DNA of 64,000 bases from Fervidobacterium_A thailandense. Lineage in GTDB: Bacteria; Thermotogota; Thermotogae; Thermotogales; Fervidobacteriaceae. The stretch lies in the NCBI RefSeq assembly GCF_041505935.1, contig NZ_CP140110.1; one strand, given 5' to 3'. The position numbers and the translations under genes were made by a program. Below, piece by piece: positions 34,523 through 42,772 of the stretch. Numbering within the stretch: position 1 is the first letter of the stretch; the number at the start of each line of letters is the position of its first letter. The notes under the pieces were generated by a model. It was not told where the DNA came from. It did no database searches and saw nothing but the letters and a program-made list of their open reading frames with translations.

Positions 34523-35461
34523 TTAGCCTTCACAAACAAGGTTGTAACCTTCGGTGATTTTGAATTGGCTTTTCAGATGTCTTTGCACGTATTGACCGCA
34601 ATTACTCCCTATCTTGTTCTCTTCCAGTTCTCCAACGCTGATGATGACTTCATATCCGGCTTCTTCGAGTTCCCGAACAAAGCGCTCATGTTTTACAAGT
34701 CTGCCATCACCGAGTACGTCTGAGTTCAGACCGTTTTCCAGGGCTCTGTAGGTTGGGTTGACTGGCGTTATTTTCACCAGAAAATTATCCGGTGAGAAGT
34801 ATCTCTTGATGACATCCGCAATTACTATGTTTTCACTTGCAAGGGCAAAGTTCAGGGTAATTTTCCGGTCACCTTCTTTGACGAATCTATTTCCGTATTG
34901 GGCGATCTCTTCGAAGGTCCATTTCTTTACGGGGATTATCTCGTTACGCTGAGCTTCATCGGTGCTGTGGATTGAGAATTGCATCTGGAATTTACCTCTG
35001 TAGTGTTTGTCTTTTATTTCGAGTAATCTTTCGAACCATTCGGTGCGTCCAACCGGTGCAACGGTACTTATGGACGGAAGTAATCCTGGCGCGTCAAGAA
35101 TCGAAGGAAGTTCCTCGAGCACGTCGAGTACTCCATCGTTCAACGCGGGTTCACCAACGCGTGCGAATTGTATCTTGAATTTTTCAACGGGAACACGGCG
35201 ACCGAAACGTTGGTCGACCAGAAAGAGTATCTGTTCCAGTATCTCCTCTTTTGTCAATTTCCGTCTGTAGTATCCCCCTGCATCGCACATCTTGCATCCT
35301 ACAGGACAACCGTCCATCGTCGAGACGATGAGCACCCATTTTTTCTCCCTTGGAATCGGTGGCTGAACGGATTCAACGAACTCAACAAGGGCTCCATGAG
35401 TTGTTTTTCCAAGATAAACGTACGCGATCTCTTCTTTACCGTACTTTGCGATTACTTCCAT
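34523..35461 (-). CDS. RlmN-like radical SAM protein lacking one methyl-shuttle cysteine
   Basis: 312 residues. The radical SAM cluster motif is GCPVGCKMCDAGGYYRRKLT (CxxxCxxC). Other RlmN/Cfr features are present: FARVGEPALN, MQFSIHSTDEAQRNEIIPVK, and SNCGQYV near the C-terminus, which aligns with the methyl-carrying cysteine region of RlmN (ACGQL). The other catalytic cysteine, which in RlmN lies just before the cluster (LCVSSQVGC), is replaced here (LIVSTMDGC). The protein is also shorter than RlmN (about 340-390). It may act on a different substrate or by a different route. It forms a minus-strand operon with the flavoprotein gene, five bases apart. Confidence 0.8.
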   Translation of the reverse strand: MEVIAKYGKEEIAYVYLGKTTHGALVEFVESVQPPIPREKKWVLIVSTMDGCPVGCKMCDAGGYYRRKLTKEEILEQILFLVDQRFGRRVPVEKFKIQFARVGEPALNDGVLDVLEELPSILDAPGLLPSISTVAPVGRTEWFERLLEIKDKHYRGKFQMQFSIHSTDEAQRNEIIPVKKWTFEEIAQYGNRFVKEGDRKITLNFALASENIVIADVIKRYFSPDNFLVKITPVNPTYRALENGLNSDVLGDGRLVKHERFVRELEEAGYEVIISVGELEENKIGSNCGQYVQRHLKSQFKITEGYNLVCEG

Positions 35462-35466
35462 TTTCC

Positions 35467-36294
35467 TCAGGCACCTCCGAGCAACTCTATTATCCTCATC
35501 GCGGCTTTTATACCGTCACCTATTGCAATACTCATCTGCCTGTAGTTCACATGCGCGGCATCACCTATGATAAGCACTCTGCTGAGGTCCACCACGTTTA
35601 TTCTCGGTAAATTCTCAACTCGACCTATCGCAATCAACAGAGCGTCGAATTCCCGTTCTTCACCTTCAGAAGTGACGATTATCAACCTTCCCTCATGATT
35701 TCGGACTTCCCGGATGGGTGTTTTTAGATGTAGAGGTATTTTTCTGTTCCTTGTTTCTTCAATTAGCTTTGGTAGAGCGCGAGGATGCTCGCTTCGGATG
35801 AATATTTCTGGCTTAACGCCACTTTCGAAGGCCTTCAGTGCACCATCGAAAGCGATATCTCCACCACCGTATATGGCCAGGCTCGATATGTTTTTTGGAA
35901 GTTTTACGTACTCGTATGAAACTCGATCCGAGATTTCAAACTCCGAGATTCGCTTGGGCCTTGTTCCTGTGGCGATGACCAAGAAATCGTAAGGGTATTC
36001 ATCTTTGGCACCGGATAATTTTCCATCCTCGATTGAAAGTATCTCGTCCCTTATTATTTCAAGTCCGTTAATTTCAATAAGTTTCTGGAGCTCTGCAGCG
36101 ATTTCTTCTCCGGACCTCACGGGCATGAGGGGGATATTTTCCACCCTCCAGGCGTTGCGGATGAGCCCACCTATTTCTTCCTTTTCGAATATTGTAGCAG
36201 ATATCCCGTACCTCTTCAACATCAGCGCGCACGAGAGTCCAGCTGGACCAGCTCCCACAATGCAAATTCGTTTTTTAGGCTCCAAGAGACTCAC
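35467..36294 (-). CDS. FAD-dependent pyridine nucleotide oxidoreductase (TrxB-like, no CxxC)
   Basis: 275 residues from GTG. FAD site RICIVGAGPAGLSCALMLKR (about 9-28), GGLIRNAWRVENIP as in thioredoxin reductases, ATGTRP, a second Rossmann-like ISSLAIYGGGDIAFDGALKA for NAD(P)H, and the C-terminal FAD-contact motif VLIIGDAAHVNYRQMSIAIG. The redox-active CxxC of thioredoxin reductase is absent, so it must pass electrons to another partner, possibly the neighbouring radical SAM enzyme, which needs a reductant. It is transcribed first in the two-gene operon. Confidence 0.82.
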   Translation of the reverse strand: MSLLEPKKRICIVGAGPAGLSCALMLKRYGISATIFEKEEIGGLIRNAWRVENIPLMPVRSGEEIAAELQKLIEINGLEIIRDEILSIEDGKLSGAKDEYPYDFLVIATGTRPKRISEFEISDRVSYEYVKLPKNISSLAIYGGGDIAFDGALKAFESGVKPEIFIRSEHPRALPKLIEETRNRKIPLHLKTPIREVRNHEGRLIIVTSEGEEREFDALLIAIGRVENLPRINVVDLSRVLIIGDAAHVNYRQMSIAIGDGIKAAMRIIELLGGA

Positions 36295-36367
36295 TCCCAG
36301 GCTCGGTTTCTAAGGATCCCGGTTTTCAAGTTCTGTACTCCACATGGGAATTATACCATGCAAAGCG

Positions 36368-36413
36368 TTGACAAAGTATTCTGTGGTGGTAAGATAGTTA
36401 TACGTATAATTAT
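36368..36413 (+). promoter_or_regulatory. Promoter and palindromic operator of the marR-ABC operon
   Basis: TTGACA (36368-36373), 16-bp spacer, TAAGAT (36390-36395). Directly downstream is TTATACGTATAA (36398-36409), a perfect 12-bp palindrome that extends to 20 bp (36394-36413) with one mismatched pair. This is the expected place for a MarR dimer to block transcription. Confidence 0.75.
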
Positions 36414-36429
36414 TTTCGGGGGTGGCGTG

Positions 36430-36891
36430 ATGAAGTGTCCTTTCTCTGAAGACAGCGTAATCTATCTTTTATCAAGGCTCCAGCGCAGGATATTCAAAAG
36501 ACTCTACAGTGGGCTGGCTAAGTTGTACGAACTGCACCCTGGACAGTTACCTATGCTCTTTTTAGTTGGCAAGAGTCCCGGCTTGAGTCAGAAGGATATT
36601 GCAAAGCGGCTTGGTCTTGAACCTGGAACGGTTGCGGTGATGATGAAGAGATTCGAAAAGAAAGGTTTGATTTATAGAAAGACGGACGAGAGGGATAGAA
36701 GGGTCCAAAGAGTGTACATATCAAATGAGGCCGAAGGGTTACTTGAGCACTCAAGAAAGCTTGTTCAAGATCTTGAAGTGGAGATAAAGCGCATACTGAC
36801 GCAGGATGAGGTTGAGGAATTCAAGCGTATCGTTCAAAAGGTACTGGATGGTTTAGATCAAGAGGATGAAGGAGTGACCGAGGATGAGTAG
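36430..36891 (+). CDS. MarR-family transcriptional regulator
   Basis: 153 residues from ATG 36430 (GGGGGTGGCG upstream; the longer frame from 36358 would cross the operator). Winged-helix motifs: QLPMLFLVGKSPGLSQKDIA, LEPGTVAVMMKRFEKKGLIY, and the wing RKTDERDRRVQRVYIS with its conserved DxRxxR. Long terminal helices serve dimerisation. The stop overlaps the first ABC gene, so it very likely represses its own operon and responds to compounds handled by the exporter. Confidence 0.93.
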   Translation: MKCPFSEDSVIYLLSRLQRRIFKRLYSGLAKLYELHPGQLPMLFLVGKSPGLSQKDIAKRLGLEPGTVAVMMKRFEKKGLIYRKTDERDRRVQRVYISNEAEGLLEHSRKLVQDLEVEIKRILTQDEVEEFKRIVQKVLDGLDQEDEGVTEDE

Positions 36892-38638
36892 GTTTTTGCT
36901 GAGATACTGGTTACTCATCGTTGTGACTGTCGGGCTCGTGGCATTTCAGTCGGTTATTAACCTCTACCTACCGGATTTGATGTCCAACATTGTGGATAAG
37001 GGTGTGGTCAGAGGCGATACGGCCTACATTTGGCAGGTCGGAAGGAAGATGCTGTTATACTCACTCTTAGCCATTGTCGCTTCGATCTTGGCAAGCTACA
37101 CCTCATCGGTTGTGAGCATGGGTGTGGGACGAGACTTGAGGGAAGCGATGTTCTCAAAAGTCACGTCTTTTTCGATGGAGGAAATGAACAAGTTCAGTCC
37201 TTCGTCACTTTTAACACGTACGACGAACGACGTGGTGCAGATCCAGCAGGCGTTGGTTATGGTGCTACGGATGGTTGTCATGGCACCGGTGATGGCAGTT
37301 GGGAGTATCATCATGGCCGTTCAGAAAGATGCAAAGCTCACGGGTGTGTTATTCGTTTCGCTTCCGGTGATGCTCGGCGGTTTGGGGATAATAGCGGGAT
37401 TTGCGGTACCGTGGTTCAAGAGTCTGCAAAGGAAGATAGATAACTTGAACACCGTGGTGCGGGAGCGTATCACCGGAATAAGGGTTATTCGAGCGTTCAA
37501 CAAAGAGGATAGGGAAATGGAGCGTTTTTCGGTGGTCAACGACGATCTTGTTAGAACGGCGTTGAAGATAAATCGGATTGCCGCGATTCTCTTTCCGTAT
37601 ATGATGATAGTGATGAACTATACTATGATATTCATTATTTGGTTTGGTGCCAAGCAGATCGATGCAGGTAAGTTACAAGTCGGTCAAATGATGGCCGTTA
37701 TGCAGTACGCAATGCAGACGATGTTCTCATTTATCATGATATCGGTGATTTTTATTTTCCTGCCCCGCGCTTCGGTTTCAGCAAGGAGGATAAAGGAAGT
37801 ACTATCGGTTGAGCCGAGGATAAAAGAAAATGCGCATACCACTCCAACTTGGTATGAGTCAAATCAAGGAGAGATGTTCAAGGGTGGTGTGGTTGAATTT
37901 GATAACGTTTCGTTTGTCTATCCCGGAGCAGCTGAACCAGTGTTAAAAGATATTACTTTTACCGCGCTACCAGGAAAGGTGACGGCCATCATCGGAGCAA
38001 CGGGCTCTGGTAAAACAACACTTTTGAACCTTATCCCGCGTCTTTACGATGTTTCGAGTGGCTCTGTGAAGATTGACGGTGTCGATGTTCGGGAGATACC
38101 GTTTGCAGTTCTACAGAAGAGTATAGGTTACGCAACACAGAGGGCGTACGTGTTCTCGGGTACCATAAGGGAGAATATTCGATTTGGACGGGACTGGGTT
38201 ACGGATGAGATGGTCGAACGGGCGGCGGAGATTGCGCAAGTTATGGAATTTGCCGATAAGTATCCGGAAAAGCTGGATCATTACATAGAGCAGGCTGGTG
38301 TGAATCTCTCCGGTGGTCAGAAGCAACGCATCTCGATAGCACGAGCGATAGCCGGCCAGCCCAGGATTTACCTTTTTGATGATACGTTCAGCGCGCTTGA
38401 CTTTAAGACCGATGCGAAGATACGTTTGAGACTCTTTAAAGAAGTCAAGGACGCGACGGTAATAATCGTTGCGCAACGTGTGGCCACGATTATGCACGCG
38501 GATCAGATTATTGTATTGCACAACGGCAGAGTAGTGGGTATCGGTAAACATCACGAACTACTGGAGAGTTGCGAGATTTACCGTGACATCGTTGCCTCGC
38601 AACTGGATGTGGAAGAGTTCGAAGGTCAGGGTAGGTGA
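36884..38638 (+). CDS. ABC exporter half-transporter with degenerate ATP site (TM287-like)
   Basis: 584 residues: a six-helix membrane domain (about 1-310), then the nucleotide-binding domain. Walker A IIGATGSGKTTLL, Q-loop with YATQRAYVFSGTIRENIRFG, signature NLSGGQKQRISIARA. Walker B is IYLFDDTFSALD with D instead of the catalytic E, and the H-loop is IIVAQRVATI with Q instead of H, so its own ATP site is non-hydrolytic while its signature serves the partner. This asymmetry matches the T. maritima TM287/288 heterodimer. The stop overlaps the next gene's possible GTG start. Likely a multidrug or lipid exporter. Confidence 0.94.
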   Translation: MSRFLLRYWLLIVVTVGLVAFQSVINLYLPDLMSNIVDKGVVRGDTAYIWQVGRKMLLYSLLAIVASILASYTSSVVSMGVGRDLREAMFSKVTSFSMEEMNKFSPSSLLTRTTNDVVQIQQALVMVLRMVVMAPVMAVGSIIMAVQKDAKLTGVLFVSLPVMLGGLGIIAGFAVPWFKSLQRKIDNLNTVVRERITGIRVIRAFNKEDREMERFSVVNDDLVRTALKINRIAAILFPYMMIVMNYTMIFIIWFGAKQIDAGKLQVGQMMAVMQYAMQTMFSFIMISVIFIFLPRASVSARRIKEVLSVEPRIKENAHTTPTWYESNQGEMFKGGVVEFDNVSFVYPGAAEPVLKDITFTALPGKVTAIIGATGSGKTTLLNLIPRLYDVSSGSVKIDGVDVREIPFAVLQKSIGYATQRAYVFSGTIRENIRFGRDWVTDEMVERAAEIAQVMEFADKYPEKLDHYIEQAGVNLSGGQKQRISIARAIAGQPRIYLFDDTFSALDFKTDAKIRLRLFKEVKDATVIIVAQRVATIMHADQIIVLHNGRVVGIGKHHELLESCEIYRDIVASQLDVEEFEGQGR

Positions 38639-38643
38639 TAAGG

Positions 38644-40533
38644 ATGGAGAGAAGGGAATCGTTGGATTCGAAAAGACCGGTACGAAGAGGACCCATGGGA
38701 CCTACCGGAGGTCCGGCGTTCGCGAGGGGTGGGGAGAAACCTCGCGATTTTAAGAACGCAATAAGAAAGCTCGTTGTGTACTTGAAACCTTACATGTTCG
38801 CGATAACACTTGCGGTACTCGTCACGGTCGTTGCAACGATACTCACCATCCGCGCACCGAAGATAATGGGAGAGGCGACGACGGAGATATTCAGGGTTAT
38901 CATGCTCAGAAAGACACCGTTTGCCGGTTTTTTAAACACGAAGATGAATTTTGAAAAGATTTTTAGGGTGCTTCTGAAAGTGTCGATACTGTACACCGTT
39001 GCAAGTTTACTCAACTTTGCCCAGGGACTTATCATGGCCGAGGTCTCTCAAAGAGTTGTCAGGAAGATGCGTGAGGATGTGAACGGGAAGCTGAAGAGGT
39101 TACCGTTGAAATTCTACGATTCGCGACCGCACGGTGATGTGATAAGTAGGGTGAGCAACGATATCGACCTTATCAGCAACACACTCCAGCAAAGTCTTAC
39201 GCAGTTCATTTCCGGTGTCGTTTCAATAGTTGGCATTACCTACATGATGTTCACTATCAGTCCGCGCTTAACGTTTTTGACGCTCATCACGTTGCCTCTC
39301 AGCGTTATCGTTACGGTTCTGACGGCGAAACACTCGCAGAGGTTTTTCTCAAAGCAGCAAAAGTACCTCGGTGATTTGACCGGCTTGGCGGAGGAAGTTT
39401 ACAGCGGGCTGGTCGTTGTGAAGGTTTACGGTAAGGACAGGCAGGAGCTTGAGAAGTTCAAACGCATCAACGCTGAACTGTACAGTGCAAGCCACAAAGC
39501 GCAGTTCATCTCGGGAACGATCATGCCGCTGATGAATTTCATAGGCAACGTGGGATACATCATCGTTGCCGTTGGTGGCGGGATTTTGGTAACGAAAAAG
39601 ATGATAACGATCGGGGACGTCCAGGCGTTTATCCAGTACTCAAGACAGTTCACACAACCCATCATTCAGATTGCAAACATCGTTAACATGATACAATCAA
39701 CGCTTGCAGCTTCTGAGCGCGTCTTTGAAATTCTTGAAGATGAAGAAGAAAAACCGGATCATGAGAAGGCGATTGAGCTTGAGACGGTCCGCGGTGATGT
39801 GAGTTTTGAAAATGTCTGGTTCTCGTACGTTCCAGGCAAGACCGTAATCGATGGACTGTCCATAGACGTGAAAAGTGGTCAGAAAGTCGCTATTGTAGGA
39901 CCAACAGGTGCTGGAAAGACGACACTTGTGAACCTGCTCATGAGATTTTACGAAATACAGGGTGGAAGCATCAAAGTGGATGGAATAGATATAAGGGATA
40001 TCAAGAAGTACAATTTGCGCCGTCACTTTGGTATGGTTCTCCAAGATACCTGGCTCTTTTCCGGTACGATCAGGGAGAACATTGCTTACGGAAAACCCGA
40101 TGCGAGCTTTGATGAGATAGTGAACGCAGCCAAACTCGCGCAGGTTCATCATTTTATAATGGCGATGCCCGAGGGATACGAGACGAAGATTAGTGATGAT
40201 GCGACGAATATCTCTCAAGGTGAAAAGCAACTTATTACGATCGCGCGTGCATTTTTAGTCGATCCGGATATACTCATCCTCGATGAGGCAACGAGCAACG
40301 TCGATACGCTCACGGAACTGTACATCCAGCGCGCACTTAAAGAGCTCATGAAGGGGCGGACCGCCTTCGTTATCGCGCATAGACTTTCAACCATCAAGGA
40401 TGCGGACATCATACTTGTGATGAATGAGGGGAAGATCATCGAGGTTGGACGGCATCGAGAACTACTCGAAAAGAACGGCTTTTACGCTGAGATGTACAGA
40501 AGTCAGTTCCTGGGGGCGATAGTAGAGGCTTAA
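38644..40533 (+). CDS. ABC exporter half-transporter with catalytic ATP site (TM288-like)
   Basis: 629 residues from ATG 38644 (GGTGATAAGG upstream; a GTG at 38635 is also in frame). A basic, proline- and glycine-rich N-terminal tail precedes the six-helix domain. NBD: Walker A IVGPTGAGKTTLVNLL, Walker B ILILDEATSNVD with catalytic E, and H-loop AFVIAHRLSTI are canonical. The signature is NISQGEKQLITIARA rather than LSGGQ, so the site completed by this signature (with the partner's Walker motifs) is the degenerate one. Together with the preceding gene it forms one functional heterodimer. Confidence 0.94.
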   Translation: MERRESLDSKRPVRRGPMGPTGGPAFARGGEKPRDFKNAIRKLVVYLKPYMFAITLAVLVTVVATILTIRAPKIMGEATTEIFRVIMLRKTPFAGFLNTKMNFEKIFRVLLKVSILYTVASLLNFAQGLIMAEVSQRVVRKMREDVNGKLKRLPLKFYDSRPHGDVISRVSNDIDLISNTLQQSLTQFISGVVSIVGITYMMFTISPRLTFLTLITLPLSVIVTVLTAKHSQRFFSKQQKYLGDLTGLAEEVYSGLVVVKVYGKDRQELEKFKRINAELYSASHKAQFISGTIMPLMNFIGNVGYIIVAVGGGILVTKKMITIGDVQAFIQYSRQFTQPIIQIANIVNMIQSTLAASERVFEILEDEEEKPDHEKAIELETVRGDVSFENVWFSYVPGKTVIDGLSIDVKSGQKVAIVGPTGAGKTTLVNLLMRFYEIQGGSIKVDGIDIRDIKKYNLRRHFGMVLQDTWLFSGTIRENIAYGKPDASFDEIVNAAKLAQVHHFIMAMPEGYETKISDDATNISQGEKQLITIARAFLVDPDILILDEATSNVDTLTELYIQRALKELMKGRTAFVIAHRLSTIKDADIILVMNEGKIIEVGRHRELLEKNGFYAEMYRSQFLGAIVEA

Positions 40534-40562
40534 AAATAGGATTCGAAAGATGTGAAAATTCC

Positions 40563-40608
40563 TTGCGTTTCGAAAAGATTTTTGGTATAATAAAATTGTT
40601 AGACTAAC
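40563..40608 (+). promoter_or_regulatory. Promoter with palindrome upstream of the udg operon
   Basis: TTGCGT (40563-40568), 17-bp spacer, TATAAT (40586-40591), followed by GTTAG-A-CTAAC (40598-40608) at or just after the expected transcription start. Possible operator for the DtxR-like regulator encoded in the operon. Confidence 0.7.
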
Positions 40609-40630
40609 TTTGTTAAAACGGGGGTAGCTG

Positions 40631-41269
40631 ATGAGGAAAGAGGAATTGATGCAGATTGTCGAAGAGCGAATAAGGAATTGTCAGGACTGTCCCCTTGGGC
40701 TTCTAAGAACGAACGCGGTTCCGGGCGAGGGAAATTTGTACACACCAATAATGTTTGTTGGGGAAGGTCCCGGGGAAGAAGAAGACCTTCAGGGACGCCC
40801 CTTTGTGGGAAAGGCTGGACAGTTACTTACTAAGATCTTGGAATCCGTGAATATAAGGCGCGAGGATGTGTACATAACGAACGTTGTGAAGTGCAGACCA
40901 CCGAACAACCGGGTGCCTACCCCTCTGGAAATTCAGGCCTGCTCGCATTACCTACTTGCTCAGATCGAGATAATCAATCCCCGGATGATCGTACCACTTG
41001 GTGCAACGGCGGCGTCATTTTTCTTGGGAACGCAGGAATCGATAACGAAGATACGGGGTACGGAATTTCGTTGGAAAGGTGATATAATCATCTTTCCGAT
41101 GTTCCATCCGAGCTACTTGCTGAGGAATCCTTCGAAAGAGAAGGGAAGTCCTAAGGATTTGACGTGGCAGGATATTAAGAAGGTGAGGAAATACTACGAC
41201 GAGTTCTTGACTGGTAAGAAATTCGTGGATTCAGCTGATAAGGAGGAAAAACAAGGTGAAGGTTGGTAA
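40631..41269 (+). CDS. Uracil-DNA glycosylase, family 4
   Basis: 212 residues. Iron-sulfur cysteines lie in CQDCPLG near the N-terminus and in NVVKCRPPNN plus IQACSHYL. Catalytic motifs are GEGPGEEEDLQGRPFVGKAG (motif 1 region) and MFHPSYLLRNP (motif 2). This is the thermophile type first described from Thermotoga; it removes uracil from deaminated DNA, important at high temperature. GGGGGTAG precedes ATG. The 3' end overlaps the DtxR-like gene, so both are co-transcribed. Confidence 0.95.
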   Translation: MRKEELMQIVEERIRNCQDCPLGLLRTNAVPGEGNLYTPIMFVGEGPGEEEDLQGRPFVGKAGQLLTKILESVNIRREDVYITNVVKCRPPNNRVPTPLEIQACSHYLLAQIEIINPRMIVPLGATAASFFLGTQESITKIRGTEFRWKGDIIIFPMFHPSYLLRNPSKEKGSPKDLTWQDIKKVRKYYDEFLTGKKFVDSADKEEKQGEGW

Positions 41270-41840
41270 GGAAAGTAGAGAGAATCGAGAAATCAGAGAG
41301 CTCACGGAAAGTGCCGATAAGAGCGCCGTGAGGAGTGAAAAACACGAATCTAAGCTCACGCCGACGGTGATGAGTTATATTTCAGCTATTTACAACCTCG
41401 TTGAGAAAGAGGGAGTAGCGCGCGTTTCCGATATTGCGCGTTTGAGAGGTGTTTCGTACGCGAGTGCGACTAACGCGGTAAAGAAGCTTGTTGAGTTGGG
41501 GTTGGTCGAACACAAAAGGTACGGTTTTGTTAAACTGACCAACCGCGGGCTCAGGATAGCACAGATGTTAAAATCGGGTGAAGCGCGTATAAAGTACTTT
41601 TTCATGTACGTCGTTGGAATACCTGAGAAAAAGGCGCAGCAAATCGCAAGTTTGATGGTTTACGACCTGGACGCGGACACGCGGCGAAAATTGAGAAGGT
41701 TTTACTCAATTATGATAGACTTTACTAAAGACAAGGCGGAAGAACTCGAGAGGTTCATAAAAGAACACAGGGCTTCGCTTGAGTTGCCTGAGGAAGTTTA
41801 CCGACTCAAAGAACGTATAAAGGAGGACGATGTGGAATGA
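41256..41840 (+). CDS. DtxR/MntR-like regulator without the usual metal ligands
   Basis: 194 residues from GTG inside the glycosylase gene; the DtxR-like domain begins at about residue 30 (LTPTVMSYISAIYNLVEKEG). The helix-turn-helix is VSDIARLRGVSYASATNAVK with wing GLVEHKRYGFVKLT. The dimerisation domain follows (FFMYVVGIPEKKAQQIASLM), but the conserved LEHxxS metal-binding helix is absent. It may sense something else or act constitutively. The stop overlaps the epimerase start by four bases. A second regulator of this kind lies at 58713. Confidence 0.78.
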   Translation: MKVGKESRENREIRELTESADKSAVRSEKHESKLTPTVMSYISAIYNLVEKEGVARVSDIARLRGVSYASATNAVKKLVELGLVEHKRYGFVKLTNRGLRIAQMLKSGEARIKYFFMYVVGIPEKKAQQIASLMVYDLDADTRRKLRRFYSIMIDFTKDKAEELERFIKEHRASLELPEEVYRLKERIKEDDVE

Positions 41841-42772
41841 GCAAGGTACTTGTAACCGGAGGAGCGGGGTTCATTGGTTCGCATGTTACGGATAAACTCA
41901 TAGAACTTGGGCACGATGTTGTCGTAGTGGATAACCTCTCAACAGGTAAGAGAGAGAATGTGAATCCTAAAGCAAAGTTTTACGAAATGGATATTTCCGA
42001 TGGTGAAGCGATCTTCAAACTTTTTGCGGAGGAGAAGTTTGAGTACGTTTTCCACCTCGCTGCACAAGCGAGTGTAGCCGTTTCAGTTAAGGATCCTGTT
42101 AAGGATGCAATGTGGAATATTGTCGGTAGTTTGAATTTGATAAAGGCTTCTGTGGAAAATGGTGTTAAGAAGTTCATCTTTTCGTCGACGGGTGGAGCGA
42201 TCTATGGGGAGGATGTGAAGATCTTCCCGACACCCGAGAGCGTTTTTCCTCAGCCCATGTCGCCGTACGGAATTGCAAAGTTTACCGTCGAGAATTACTT
42301 GCGGTTCTTTGGTAAAGAGTTTGACCTCAACTACACGATTCTGAGGTACGGAAACGTTTACGGACCGAGGCAGGATCCGTTCGGTGAGGCTGGGGTTGTC
42401 GCCATCTTTACACAGCGTATGCTCAACGGAGAAGATTGTACGATCTTTGGTGATGGTGAGTACGTACGCGATTATATCTACGTTGAGGATGTTGTTGATG
42501 CGAACATCAAGGCGATGGAGCGCGGTGACAGGCAAGTATTCAACATAGGAACGGCAACCGGAACGACGACGAATGAGCTCTTCAAGATTTTGAAGAAATT
42601 AACCGGTTACAAAAAGGATCCAATCTATGGACCGCACAGGAAAGGGGATATAAGAAAGAGTGTGCTTTGTTACAACCGTGCGTGGATTGAACTGAAGTGG
42701 GAACCGAAATATTCCCTTGAGGAAGGACTGAGGAAAACTGTTGAGTGGTTTAAGCGAAATCTTAAGGCCTGA
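41837..42772 (+). CDS. NAD-dependent sugar-nucleotide epimerase (GalE-like)
   Basis: 311 residues, an extended SDR. NAD site VLVTGGAGFIGSHVTDKLIE, then VVDNLSTGKRENV, HLAAQASVAVSVKDP, SSTGGAIYG and the catalytic YGIAK (about 143-147), followed by RYGNVYGPRQDP and FGDGEYVRDYIYVEDVVDAN. Its closest known types are UDP-glucose 4-epimerases of thermophiles. It could supply UDP-galactose for glf in the polysaccharide locus, though it is 28 kb away. It overlaps both neighbours. Confidence 0.9.
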   Translation: MSKVLVTGGAGFIGSHVTDKLIELGHDVVVVDNLSTGKRENVNPKAKFYEMDISDGEAIFKLFAEEKFEYVFHLAAQASVAVSVKDPVKDAMWNIVGSLNLIKASVENGVKKFIFSSTGGAIYGEDVKIFPTPESVFPQPMSPYGIAKFTVENYLRFFGKEFDLNYTILRYGNVYGPRQDPFGEAGVVAIFTQRMLNGEDCTIFGDGEYVRDYIYVEDVVDANIKAMERGDRQVFNIGTATGTTTNELFKILKKLTGYKKDPIYGPHRKGDIRKSVLCYNRAWIELKWEPKYSLEEGLRKTVEWFKRNLKA

